Shown: positions 26,924 through 35,266 of the stretch, in pieces | Numbering within the stretch: the stretch's first letter is position 1 | Layout of the letters: every line of letters starts with the position of its first letter | Source of the DNA: UBA3537 sp049889395 | Lineage (GTDB): Bacteria; Bacteroidota; Bacteroidia; Flavobacteriales; Flavobacteriaceae | DNA: 64,000 nucleotides | Reading direction: 5' to 3' | Assembly: GCA_049889395.1 (NCBI GenBank) | Contig: JBMHDM010000031.1 | Coordinates: 62,001-126,000, forward strand | Notes under the pieces: model-generated | What the model was told of the DNA's origin: nothing | Database searches by the model: none | What the model saw: only the letters and a program-made list of their open reading frames with translations | Program-made: the position numbers and the translations under genes

Positions 26924-27991
26924 ATGAGTCATTCCATCCAACCTGGTGTTGCCACCGGTAAAGAAGTTCAAGAGATTTTTAAACTTGCCAAAGCCAAAAA
27001 ATTTGCCCTACCTGCTGTCAATGTAATAGGTTCAAATACGATCAACGCCGTTTTGGAAACAGCCAAAACGCTAAATTCACCAGTAATAATCCAATTTTCC
27101 AACGGAGGAGCACAATTCAACGCTGGGAAAGGATTATCAAACGAAGATCAACAAGCCGCCATCGCGGGGTCTATAGCAGGTGCCAAACACGTTCATCAAA
27201 TGGCTGAAGCCTATGGGGTGCCTGTCATTTTACACACCGATCATTGTGCCAAAAAATTATTACCATGGATTGATGGACTATTGGATGCCAGTGAAAAGCA
27301 TTTTGCAGAAACAGGCAAATCACTATTTAGCTCTCACATGATAGATTTATCTGAAGAACCATTGGAAGAAAATATCGAAATTTGCAAACAATATCTAAAG
27401 CGTATGTCCAAAATGGGAATGACTCTTGAAATTGAATTGGGAATTACTGGTGGAGAAGAAGATGGTGTGGACAATAGCGATGTTGATGCTTCAAAATTAT
27501 ACACTCAACCAGAGGAAGTAGCATATGCTTATGAAGAATTAAGCAAAGTCAGTGATCAATTTACGATTGCTGCTGCTTTTGGAAATGTTCATGGGGTATA
27601 CAAACCTGGAAATGTAAAATTAACCCCTAAAATTTTAAAAAATTCTCAAGAATTTATTTCAAAAAAATATAATCTACCGACTAACCATATCGATTTTGTA
27701 TTTCATGGCGGATCGGGTTCTACAGTAGAAGAAATTAGAGAGGCTATTGGTTATGGTGTGATCAAAATGAATATTGATACCGATCTCCAATATGCCTTCA
27801 TGAGTGGCGTTCGTGACGATTTTCAGGCCAAACAACACTACCTAGCATCTCAAATTGGAAATCCAGAAGGGGAAGACGTTCCAAATAAAAAATATTATGA
27901 TCCGCGCCGTTGGTTAAGACTTGGCGAGCAATCTTTCGGTGATCGATTAAAGAAAGCATTTGAGGATCTGAATAATATTGATACTTTGTAA
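26924..27991 (+). CDS. fbaA: class II fructose-bisphosphate aldolase
   Basis: A 355-residue zinc-dependent aldolase that interconverts fructose 1,6-bisphosphate with dihydroxyacetone phosphate and glyceraldehyde 3-phosphate. The family motif VILHTDHCAKK (105-115) includes the catalytic Asp and a zinc histidine; further zinc ligands are in AAFGNVHGVY and VFHGGSGS. Length and layout match the longer E. coli FbaA type. It is followed after 48 bases by accD, which has its own promoter. Confidence 0.97.
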   Translation: MSHSIQPGVATGKEVQEIFKLAKAKKFALPAVNVIGSNTINAVLETAKTLNSPVIIQFSNGGAQFNAGKGLSNEDQQAAIAGSIAGAKHVHQMAEAYGVPVILHTDHCAKKLLPWIDGLLDASEKHFAETGKSLFSSHMIDLSEEPLEENIEICKQYLKRMSKMGMTLEIELGITGGEEDGVDNSDVDASKLYTQPEEVAYAYEELSKVSDQFTIAAAFGNVHGVYKPGNVKLTPKILKNSQEFISKKYNLPTNHIDFVFHGGSGSTVEEIREAIGYGVIKMNIDTDLQYAFMSGVRDDFQAKQHYLASQIGNPEGEDVPNKKYYDPRRWLRLGEQSFGDRLKKAFEDLNNIDTL

Positions 27992-28010
27992 AAAAATATC
28001 CTTAAATTTG
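27978..28010 (+). promoter_or_regulatory. promoter of accD
   Basis: TTG (27978-27980) and the perfect -7 element TAAATTTG (28003-28010) are 22 bases apart and lie 29 bases before the accD ATG. The TTG is inside the last codons of fbaA. Confidence 0.65.
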
Positions 28011-28039
28011 ACACTTTAATCTAACCAATTAAATAAACA

Positions 28040-28897
28040 ATGGCTTGGTTTAAACGAACAGATAAAGGCATACAAACGCCCACCGAGGCGAAACGTGATA
28101 CACCCAAAGGGCTTTGGTATAAATCTCCGACAGGAAAAATCATTGAAACTGAAGAATTAGAAAAAAACTTCTTTGTCAGTCCCGAAGATGACTATCATGT
28201 TAGAATTGGCAGTGCGGAATACTTTCAAATTTTGTTTGACAACAACAAATTCAAAGAATTAGACAGTAAAATATCGTCCAAAGATCCCTTAAAATTTGAA
28301 GACAACAAAAGATATACAGATCGTCTAAAGACTGCTCAAGACAAAACCAAACTAAAAGACGCAGTACGAACCGCAGTTGGAAAATCTAAAGGCAAAGATC
28401 TGGTGGTCGCTTGTATGGATTTTAGTTTTATTGGCGGATCTATGGGAAGTGTTGTCGGCGAAAAAATAGCTCGAGCCGCCGATTACGCCCTAGAAAACAA
28501 ATTACCGTTCATGATTATATCAAAATCTGGAGGGGCTCGAATGATGGAAGCAGCGCTGTCTTTGATGCAACTGGCCAAAACCTCTGCAAAATTAGCTCAA
28601 CTAGCTGAAGCAGGAATTCCTTATATCTCCCTGTGTACAGATCCTACAACTGGAGGAACAACCGCCTCATTTGCTATGCTTGGTGATATTAACATCAGCG
28701 AACCTGGCGCCCTCATTGGTTTTGCAGGCCCACGAGTGGTACGAGATACGACTGGAAAAGAACTACCAGAGGGATTTCAAACTGCCGAATTTGTACTCGA
28801 ACACGGCTTTTTAGACTTTATAACTCACCGCAATGCACTTAAAGATAAAGTCAATCAATACATTGATTTGATTTTAAATCAGCCAATCAGAGCATAA
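28040..28897 (+). CDS. accD: acetyl-CoA carboxylase carboxyltransferase subunit beta, zinc ribbon lost
   Basis: A 285-residue AccD, which with AccA transfers the carboxyl group from biotin to acetyl-CoA to make malonyl-CoA. The crotonase-fold domain is intact (IGGSMGSVVGEK, KSGGARMMEA, DPTTGGTTASFA, IGFAGPRVV). The N-terminal zinc ribbon of E. coli AccD (C27, C30, C46, C49) is recognisable in outline, but its ligand positions are SPTG (29-32) and SPED (47-50), so none of the four cysteines remains. The start MAWFKR is the standard one. Confidence 0.95.
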   Translation: MAWFKRTDKGIQTPTEAKRDTPKGLWYKSPTGKIIETEELEKNFFVSPEDDYHVRIGSAEYFQILFDNNKFKELDSKISSKDPLKFEDNKRYTDRLKTAQDKTKLKDAVRTAVGKSKGKDLVVACMDFSFIGGSMGSVVGEKIARAADYALENKLPFMIISKSGGARMMEAALSLMQLAKTSAKLAQLAEAGIPYISLCTDPTTGGTTASFAMLGDINISEPGALIGFAGPRVVRDTTGKELPEGFQTAEFVLEHGFLDFITHRNALKDKVNQYIDLILNQPIRA

Positions 28898-28934
28898 TTT
28901 TTAGTTTCCATAACACAATTTCCCAAAAATGAAC

Positions 28935-28942
28935 TATATTTG
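28935..28942 (+). promoter_or_regulatory. promoter of rpsO
   Basis: TATATTTG, a perfect TAnnTTTG element followed by CCGC, lies 58 bases before the rpsO ATG. The resulting leader of about 50 bases is long for this window, leaving room for S15 autocontrol, though I see no clear structure. Confidence 0.6.
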
Positions 28943-29000
28943 CCGCTCAATTCTGAAAGCCAGGGTTGAACGCATAAAAATCATTTAAACAAATATTGGC

Positions 29001-29270
29001 ATGTACTTATCAAAAGAAGTTAAAGAAGAACTCTTTAAAAAACACGGAAAAAACGCTCAGGATACTGGCTCTGCAGAAGGCCAAATAGCGTTGTTTACTC
29101 ACCGTATCAATCATCTCACGCAGCACCTCAAGCAAAACAAAAAAGATTTCAACACAGAGCGATCTTTGGTCAAGCTTGTTGGAAAGCGCAGATCACTTTT
29201 AGATTACCTAATCAAAAAGGATATTTTGAGATACCGTGCAATTGTTAAAGAGCTCGGATTAAGAAAATAA
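29001..29270 (+). CDS. rpsO: 30S ribosomal protein S15
   Basis: An 89-residue S15 that binds 16S rRNA early in small-subunit assembly. The family blocks DTGSAEGQIALFTHRINHLTQHL (split here over residues 21-43) and LVKLVGKRRSLLDYL are clear. It precedes pnp, the same order as in many bacteria, but the two are separated by a terminator and pnp has its own structured leader. Confidence 0.99.
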   Translation: MYLSKEVKEELFKKHGKNAQDTGSAEGQIALFTHRINHLTQHLKQNKKDFNTERSLVKLVGKRRSLLDYLIKKDILRYRAIVKELGLRK

Positions 29271-29273
29271 CAC

Positions 29274-29302
29274 AAAAAGAGAGGCTTCAAGGCCTCTTTT
29301 TT
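29274..29302 (+). terminator. terminator after rpsO
   Basis: AGAGGC and GCCTCT pair around the six-base loop TTCAAG, with an A run before and six T residues after. It begins three bases behind the rpsO stop codon. Confidence 0.85.
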
Positions 29303-29340
29303 CATTTAATGCGTATCTTACGCAACAATTATAGAAGAAG

Positions 29341-29400
29341 CTAATTAAGTTTTTCATTGGTCACACCACACACAACAACACAACACCAATGTTTAATTAG
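29341..29400 (+). promoter_or_regulatory. long hairpin in the pnp leader
   Basis: CTAATTAA (29341-29348) pairs with TTAATTAG (29393-29400), and CATTGGT (29355-29361) pairs with ACCAATG (29385-29391). Between the stems are a 6-versus-1 internal loop and a 23-base apical loop made only of A and C. It ends 11 bases before the pnp ATG. Enterobacterial pnp mRNA also has a leader hairpin through which the enzyme controls its own synthesis, so a similar role is plausible here. Confidence 0.6.
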
Positions 29401-29411
29401 AATAAAAAAAT

Positions 29412-31625
29412 ATGATTCCTAAAGTTTTTAGAGAGGTCATTGACCTCGGTGATGGTAGAGAAATTTCCATCGAAACCGGAAAATTAGCCAAACAGGCTCA
29501 CGGATCCGTTGTGGTCCAGTCCGGAAAGTGTATGTTACTATGTACTGTAGTTTCAAACTATAAAGCCTCAGATGTTGATTTTTTACCTTTGACGGTGGAT
29601 TATCGCGAAAAGTTTGCCGCAGCAGGACGCTACCCTGGTGGATTCTTTAAACGTGAAGCCCGACCAAGTGATGGCGAAATTTTAACCATGAGGTTGGTAG
29701 ATAGAGTGTTGCGTCCTTTGTTTCCAAAAGATTATCACTCCGAAACACAAGTTATGATCCAACTCATGTCTCATGACGAAAATGTCATGCCAGACGCTAT
29801 GGCAGGATTGGCCGCCTCAGCAGCAATTCAATTATCTGATTTTCCGTTTGAATGTGCTATTTCTGAAGTTCGTGTAGCAAGAGTTAATGGTGAATTTATC
29901 ATCAATCCTACTAGAGCTCAACTGGCAGAATCTGATATCGACATGATGATTGGTGCTTCTGCAGATTCTGTAATGATGGTTGAAGGTGAAATGGATGAGA
30001 TTTCGGAAGAAGAAATGACCGAAGCCATCAAATTTGCACATGAGGCCATTAAAGTCCAATGTGCTGCGCAAGAAAGACTAGCTGAAGCATTTGGCAAAAA
30101 AGAAGTGCGAGAATACGAACCCGAGCGTGAAGATGCTGATTTACAGCAAAAAATTCACGATATGACCTATGACAAAGTATATGCCATTGCGAAAGCAGGC
30201 TCTGCAAAGCACGAAAGAAGTGCAGCATTTGGAGAAATCAAGGAAGAGATTATCGCTTCATTTTCAGAAGAAGAACAAGAGGAGTATGGCAATTTAATCT
30301 CAAAATACTTCTACAAAGCTGAAAAAGCTGCTGTTCGTGATTTAACTCTCAACGAAGGTTTGCGTTTAGACGGACGACGAACTGATGAAATCAGACCAAT
30401 CTGGTGTGAGGTTAACTACCTCCCTTCAACACACGGATCGTCAATTTTTACCAGGGGAGAGACTCAAGCATTAGCTACTGTCACTCTCGGAACATCACGC
30501 GATGCCAATCAAATCGATATGCCATCTCACGAAGGCGAAGAACGGTTTTACTTACACTATAACTTCCCACCGTTTTCTACAGGTGAAGCACGACCAATCC
30601 GTGGAACATCTAGACGAGAAATTGGTCATGGAAACTTGGCACAACGGGCGCTAAAAGGCATGGTTCCTGAAGATTGTCCATATACAGTGAGAGTTGTAAG
30701 TGAAGTCTTAGAAAGTAATGGATCCTCTTCCATGGCAACCGTTTGTTCTGGAACTATGGCACTCATGGATGCTGGAGTTCAATTGAAGAAACCTGTTTCT
30801 GGAATAGCCATGGGACTTATTTCTGATGCCGAAACTGGAAAATACGCTGTACTTTCTGATATTTTAGGAGATGAAGATCACCTTGGTGATATGGACTTTA
30901 AAGTTACAGGTACAACAGATGGTATAACAGCTTGTCAAATGGACATTAAAGTAAAAGGATTATCCTACGAAATTTTAGTTAATGCTTTAAATCAAGCTCG
31001 TGATGGTCGGTTACATATTCTTGAAAAACTTACAGATACCATTGCGGCACCAGCTGAAGATGTGAAACCTCATGCCCCTAAAATGGTAACCAGAATTATT
31101 CCAAACGAATTTATTGGAGCCCTCATTGGACCAGGAGGTAAAGTGATTCAAGAACTTCAAAAAGAAACAGAAACAACCATTGTCATCAATGAAGATCCTG
31201 TTACTGAAGAAGGGATTGTTGAAATACTTGGAACTAATCAAGAGGGTATCGATGGTGTATTGTCCAAGATTGATGCCTTGATGTTCAAGCCAGAAGTTGG
31301 TAGCATTTATGAAGTTAAAGTCATAAAAATGTTAGACTTTGGAGCCGTTGTAGAATATACTGAAGCTCCAGGAAATGAGGTCTTACTTCACGTCAGTGAA
31401 TTAGCTTGGGAACGTACAGAAAACGTTTCGGACGTGGTTAATATGGGTGATATATTTGATGTCAAATATTTTGGAATTGACTCTAGAACCAGAAAAGAAA
31501 AGGTATCTAGAAAAGCAATCCTCCCAAAACCTGAAGGATTTGTAGAACGTCCCCCAAGAGATCGAAAATCTAATAACAAGGGGCGAGATAATCGCAGAAA
31601 TGACAGAAAACCCAGACGGGACTAG
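29412..31625 (+). CDS. pnp: polyribonucleotide nucleotidyltransferase
   Basis: A 737-residue PNPase, the 3'-to-5' phosphorolytic exoribonuclease of mRNA turnover. Two RNase PH domains (about 1-220 and 310-540) flank an all-alpha linker; the second carries the catalytic block MDIKVKGLSYEIL (the Asp of GTTDGITACQMDIK). The KH domain has the GxxG loop IGPGGKV near 572-578, and an S1 domain follows to about 700. The tail is a short Arg/Lys/Asp-rich extension, as in other Bacteroidota. The leader hairpin upstream suggests autocontrol. Confidence 0.98.
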   Translation: MIPKVFREVIDLGDGREISIETGKLAKQAHGSVVVQSGKCMLLCTVVSNYKASDVDFLPLTVDYREKFAAAGRYPGGFFKREARPSDGEILTMRLVDRVLRPLFPKDYHSETQVMIQLMSHDENVMPDAMAGLAASAAIQLSDFPFECAISEVRVARVNGEFIINPTRAQLAESDIDMMIGASADSVMMVEGEMDEISEEEMTEAIKFAHEAIKVQCAAQERLAEAFGKKEVREYEPEREDADLQQKIHDMTYDKVYAIAKAGSAKHERSAAFGEIKEEIIASFSEEEQEEYGNLISKYFYKAEKAAVRDLTLNEGLRLDGRRTDEIRPIWCEVNYLPSTHGSSIFTRGETQALATVTLGTSRDANQIDMPSHEGEERFYLHYNFPPFSTGEARPIRGTSRREIGHGNLAQRALKGMVPEDCPYTVRVVSEVLESNGSSSMATVCSGTMALMDAGVQLKKPVSGIAMGLISDAETGKYAVLSDILGDEDHLGDMDFKVTGTTDGITACQMDIKVKGLSYEILVNALNQARDGRLHILEKLTDTIAAPAEDVKPHAPKMVTRIIPNEFIGALIGPGGKVIQELQKETETTIVINEDPVTEEGIVEILGTNQEGIDGVLSKIDALMFKPEVGSIYEVKVIKMLDFGAVVEYTEAPGNEVLLHVSELAWERTENVSDVVNMGDIFDVKYFGIDSRTRKEKVSRKAILPKPEGFVERPPRDRKSNNKGRDNRRNDRKPRRD

Positions 31626-31652
31626 CGTCTGCTCTGATTATAAATCACAAAC

Positions 31653-31686
31653 AAAAAAGCCATTTTATAAAAAGTGGCTTTTTTTT
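31653..31686 (+). terminator. terminator after pnp
   Basis: AAGCCATTTT pairs with AAAGTGGCTT around the loop ATAA (one G-T pair), preceded by A residues and followed by eight T residues in total. Confidence 0.85.
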
Positions 31687-31705
31687 GTAACATTATTTAG
31701 AATTC

Positions 31706-31725
31706 TGTCGTATAACAATATGACA
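31706..31725. promoter_or_regulatory. inverted repeat upstream of rpoD
   Basis: TGTCGTAT and ATATGACA form an 8-base inverted repeat with one mismatch around AACA, 31 bases before the rpoD ATG. It could be an operator or part of the leader. No clear TAnnTTTG element is visible in this gap. Confidence 0.3.
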
Positions 31726-31755
31726 CCAAAATACAACTAATAAGATACTTCAACA

Positions 31756-32619
31756 ATGAGACAACTCAAAATTACAAAACAGGTCACCAACAGAGAAACT
31801 GCTTCTCTAGACAAATACCTACAAGAAATAGGAAAGGTTGATTTAATCACAGCCGATGAAGAGGTAGAATTGGCACAACGCATAAAAGCTGGCGACCAAA
31901 TTGCTTTAGAAAAATTGACAAAAGCAAACCTCAGATTTGTTGTCTCTGTCGCCAAACAATATCAGAATCAAGGACTCACACTTCCCGATTTGATCAATGA
32001 AGGAAATCTAGGTTTAATCAAAGCAGCTCAACGTTTCGACGAAACTCGCGGTTTTAAATTTATCTCATATGCCGTTTGGTGGATCCGTCAATCGATTCTT
32101 CAAGCCTTAGCCGAGCAATCCAGGATTGTCCGTCTGCCACTAAATAAAATTGGTTCAATCAATAAAATCAATAAAACCTATGCTTTTTTGGAACAATCTC
32201 ATGAGCGCCCTCCGAGTGCTGAAGAAATTGCCAAAGAATTAGATATGACCATTAATGACGTCAAAGAGTCTATGAAAAACTCTGGCCGTCACGTCTCAAT
32301 GGATGCGCCACTCGTTGAAGGTGAGGACTCGAATTTATATGATGTGTTGCGATCTGGAGAATCTCCAAATCCAGACAAAGAACTTCTTCATGAATCTTTA
32401 CGTACAGAAATAGAACGCGCTTTAGAAACATTAACACCTCGTGAAGCAGATGTTATTAGGCTCTATTTTGGATTAGGCAATCAACACCCAATGACTTTAG
32501 AAGAAATTGGAGAAACTTTTGATCTAACTAGAGAACGAGTACGTCAAATCAAAGAAAAAGCAATTCGAAGACTAAAACACACTTCTAGAAGTCGAATTTT
32601 GAAAACCTATTTAGGATAA
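31756..32619 (+). CDS. rpoD: housekeeping RNA polymerase sigma factor (RpoD/SigA), short Bacteroidota form
   Basis: A 287-residue group 1 sigma-70 factor lacking the acidic region 1.1 and the large non-conserved region. Region 1.2 is YLQEIGKVDLITADEEVELA (20-39), region 2 includes LPDLINEGNLGLIKA and FKFISYAVWWIRQSI, and region 4 ends with the helix-turn-helix TLEEIGETFDLTRERVRQIKEKA. This is the factor expected to recognise the TAnnTTTG promoters listed here. A terminator follows. Confidence 0.97.
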   Translation: MRQLKITKQVTNRETASLDKYLQEIGKVDLITADEEVELAQRIKAGDQIALEKLTKANLRFVVSVAKQYQNQGLTLPDLINEGNLGLIKAAQRFDETRGFKFISYAVWWIRQSILQALAEQSRIVRLPLNKIGSINKINKTYAFLEQSHERPPSAEEIAKELDMTINDVKESMKNSGRHVSMDAPLVEGEDSNLYDVLRSGESPNPDKELLHESLRTEIERALETLTPREADVIRLYFGLGNQHPMTLEEIGETFDLTRERVRQIKEKAIRRLKHTSRSRILKTYLG

Positions 32620-32625
32620 TAAATA

Positions 32626-32655
32626 AGCCCCAACTTTTCGTTGGGGTTTAATTTT
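32626..32655 (+). terminator. terminator after rpoD
   Basis: CCCCAAC (32628-32634) pairs with GTTGGGG (32640-32646) around TTTTC, followed by a T-rich run. The right arm also contains the -33 TTG of the rpe promoter. Confidence 0.85.
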
Positions 32656-32668
32656 TGTTCTATTTTTG
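32641..32668 (+). promoter_or_regulatory. promoter of rpe
   Basis: TTG (32641-32643) and the perfect -7 element TATTTTTG (32661-32668) are 17 bases apart. The element covers the in-frame upstream start at 32666, so translation must begin at the ATG at 32687. Confidence 0.7.
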
Positions 32669-32686
32669 TACAATAAAATTCTGATT

Positions 32687-33343
32687 ATGAGCACACGAAT
32701 TGCGCCCTCCATCCTAGCTGCAGACTTTGCTAATTTACAACGCGATGTAGAAATGGTAAATAATAGTGACGCCGACTGGTTTCACATTGATATAATGGAC
32801 GGAGTTTTTGTGCCTAATATTTCCTTTGGTATGCCGGTGTTAAAAGCCATTACGAAACATGCACAAAAGACTATTGATGTTCACTTAATGATTGTTGATC
32901 CAGACCGATACATAAAAACATTTGCTGAATTGGGCAGTGAAATTCTCACTGTACATTACGAGGCCTGTACCCATCTCCATAGAACCCTTCAGGCCATCAA
33001 ATCAGAGGGTATGAAAGCAGGAGTGGCTTTAAATCCTCACACCAATGTTAATGTTTTAGAAGATACCATTAAAGATATCGATTTGGTATGTTTGATGAGT
33101 GTTAATCCTGGATTTGGTGGGCAAAGTTTCATTGAAAATACATACTCTAAGGTTAAACAACTGAAATCTTTAATACAGGACAAATGCGCTTCAACAATAA
33201 TTGAAATAGATGGAGGGGTTACAGCCTCAAATGCTAAGCAATTGAAAGAAGCTGGCGCCGATGTGTTGGTGGCTGGTAGTTTTGTTTTTAGGAGTGATAA
33301 TCCCACTAGTACCATTGCAGAACTTAAGCAATTAACTATATAA
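32687..33343 (+). CDS. rpe: ribulose-phosphate 3-epimerase
   Basis: A 218-residue TIM-barrel enzyme that interconverts ribulose 5-phosphate and xylulose 5-phosphate in the pentose phosphate pathway. Family motifs: IAPSILAADF at the start, the metal-binding HIDIMDGVFVPNISFG near 34-49, HLMI, MSVNPGFGGQSF and EIDGGV with a C-terminal VAGSFVF phosphate loop. The ATG at 32687 is supported by the overlapping promoter. The stop is one base from that of convergent rfbA. Confidence 0.97.
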   Translation: MSTRIAPSILAADFANLQRDVEMVNNSDADWFHIDIMDGVFVPNISFGMPVLKAITKHAQKTIDVHLMIVDPDRYIKTFAELGSEILTVHYEACTHLHRTLQAIKSEGMKAGVALNPHTNVNVLEDTIKDIDLVCLMSVNPGFGGQSFIENTYSKVKQLKSLIQDKCASTIIEIDGGVTASNAKQLKEAGADVLVAGSFVFRSDNPTSTIAELKQLTI

Positions 33344-33344
33344 A

Positions 33345-34214
33345 TTATCTGATTATTTCTCTTAAATAATCATAATAATCGCCTTTTAGAGAATTGATTT
33401 GCTCTGCTAATTGTTCTTTTGAAATCCAACCTTTAGACAAGGCAATTTCTTCTGGACTTCCAACCTTTTGACCCGTTCGCTTTTCAATAGCCTTAATAAA
33501 TTCTGTAGCTTCAGAAAGAGCCTCATGCGTACCAGTATCCAGCCAGGCAAAGCCCCGATTCAAAATCTCTAGTTTTAGTTGTTTTCGCTCCAAAAACTTT
33601 TCATTGACAGCGGTAATTTCTAGCTCACCGCGATTTGAGGGTGTGACTTTTTCTGCTATTTCTACTACATCATTTGGGAAGAAATATAATCCTACTATGG
33701 CGTAATTAGATTTTGGAATTTTTGGTTTTTCTTCAATACCAATAACATTATTTTGAGAGTCAAATTTGGCCACACCGTATCGCTGAGGATTTTTGACATA
33801 ATTCCCAAAAATAACTGCTTTATGGTCTTTTTTAACAATATCTATAGCAGAATTTAGTAATTGTTCGAACCCTGCACCATAAAAAATATTATCGCCTAAA
33901 ACCAAGCAAACATCATCCGATCCAATAAAAGATTTTCCTATAATGAAAGCCTGTGCCAATCCATCCGGAGCGACCTGTTCTTCATAGGTAAATTTTATAC
34001 CAAAATTTGAGCCATTGCCCAACAAACGTTTGAAGTTTGGTAAATCGTGTGGGGTAGAAATGATTAAAATATCACGAATACCTGCTTGCATTAGTACTGA
34101 CAAAGGATAAAAAATCATCGGTTTGTCATACACAGGGAGTAACTGTTTACTTACACTTAATGTCAGTGGGTGTAATCGTGTTCCGGAGCCGCCTGCTAAA
34201 ATGATTCCCTTCAT
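33345..34214 (-). CDS. rfbA: glucose-1-phosphate thymidylyltransferase
   Basis: A 289-residue RfbA/RmlA that makes dTDP-glucose from dTTP and glucose 1-phosphate. The nucleotide-binding signature GGSGTRLHPLT is at 8-18; the catalytic-site blocks YKPMIFYPL-like (YDKPMIFYPL, 29-38), LGDNIFYG and EEKP follow. The length fits the standard tetrameric form. It is the last gene of the minus-strand nucleotide-sugar operon, after rfbB; rfbC and rfbD are not in the window. Confidence 0.97.
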   Translation of the reverse strand: MKGIILAGGSGTRLHPLTLSVSKQLLPVYDKPMIFYPLSVLMQAGIRDILIISTPHDLPNFKRLLGNGSNFGIKFTYEEQVAPDGLAQAFIIGKSFIGSDDVCLVLGDNIFYGAGFEQLLNSAIDIVKKDHKAVIFGNYVKNPQRYGVAKFDSQNNVIGIEEKPKIPKSNYAIVGLYFFPNDVVEIAEKVTPSNRGELEITAVNEKFLERKQLKLEILNRGFAWLDTGTHEALSEATEFIKAIEKRTGQKVGSPEEIALSKGWISKEQLAEQINSLKGDYYDYLREIIR

Positions 34215-34222
34215 ATATACTA

Positions 34223-35266
34223 TTATTGATTATTGTGGTGATAGTTTTGATATACCCCAGTTCTGATATGCTCTAACCAAGCTGTATGCGCTAAATACCA
34301 ATCTATTGTTTTGGATAGCCCATGTTGAAAACTTACAGAGGGTGACCATCCCAATTCCTTTTGAATCTTTGAGGCATCAATAGCATATCTAAAATCATGC
34401 CCAGGACGATCTTTTATAAATGATATTAACTGTTCGCTAGTTCCTGTTTTACGATTTAATTTTAGATCCATTTGCCAACAGAGTTCTTTAACAAGATTGA
34501 TATTTGTCCATTCGTTAAAACCACCAACATTGTAGGTCTCTCCGCGTTTCCCCTCATGAAAAATAAGATCTATGGCTTGTGCATGATCAATAACATAAAG
34601 CCAATCTCTGGTATAATTCCCATCACCGTAAACTGGAAGTGGTTTATTTTGGATAATATTATGGATAAATAGCGGAATTAACTTTTCTGGAAATTGATGC
34701 GGACCATAGTTATTGGAGCAATTGGAAATAACGTAGTGTAATCTGTAGGTCTCCCCATAGGCTCTAACAAAATGGTCTGAACTTGCTTTGGATGCCGAAT
34801 AGGGTGAATTTGGATCATAAGGCGTTGATTCAGAGAAAAGCCCGCTTTCTCCAAGAGTTCCATAGACTTCATCTGTACTGATGTGATAAAACCTATGGTT
34901 ATCCCAGTTATCACCCCATAGTTGTTTAAAAGCATTTAGCAGAACCATAGTCCCTAAAATATTTGTTTTTGCAAAGGCTAATGGGTCTTTTATGGAACGA
35001 TCGACATGGGACTCAGCTGCAAGGTGAATAACATCTGTAAACTTATGCTCGTCAAATAAGTTGTTTATGAAACTTTCATTTGAAATATCCCCTTTGATAA
35101 ACTTATAATTAACTTTAGATTCAATATCAGAGAGGTTTTCTAAATTTCCGGCATACGTTAAATTGTCCAAATTATAAATTTGGTATTCAGTATAGCGGTC
35201 AACAAAACGTCGAACCACATGTGATCCGATAAATCCTGCACCCCCCGTTATAAGTATTTTCTTCAT
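34223..35266 (-). CDS. rfbB: dTDP-glucose 4,6-dehydratase
   Basis: A 347-residue extended short-chain dehydrogenase that turns dTDP-glucose into dTDP-4-keto-6-deoxyglucose. GGAGFIGSHV (8-17) binds NAD; the active site has STDEVYG and YSASKASSDH (Tyr-x3-Lys). It overlaps the upstream epimerase gene by four bases and is followed after 8 bases by rfbA, so both steps of dTDP-sugar entry are made together. The final sugar (rhamnose, fucosamine or other) cannot be read from this window. Confidence 0.97.
   Translation of the reverse strand: MKKILITGGAGFIGSHVVRRFVDRYTEYQIYNLDNLTYAGNLENLSDIESKVNYKFIKGDISNESFINNLFDEHKFTDVIHLAAESHVDRSIKDPLAFAKTNILGTMVLLNAFKQLWGDNWDNHRFYHISTDEVYGTLGESGLFSESTPYDPNSPYSASKASSDHFVRAYGETYRLHYVISNCSNNYGPHQFPEKLIPLFIHNIIQNKPLPVYGDGNYTRDWLYVIDHAQAIDLIFHEGKRGETYNVGGFNEWTNINLVKELCWQMDLKLNRKTGTSEQLISFIKDRPGHDFRYAIDASKIQKELGWSPSVSFQHGLSKTIDWYLAHTAWLEHIRTGVYQNYHHNNQ

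Noticed and set aside
29362..29384. A/C-only stretch as a microsatellite or CRISPR-like repeat.
   Set aside because: There is no regular repeat unit or second copy; it is better explained as the loop of the pnp leader hairpin.
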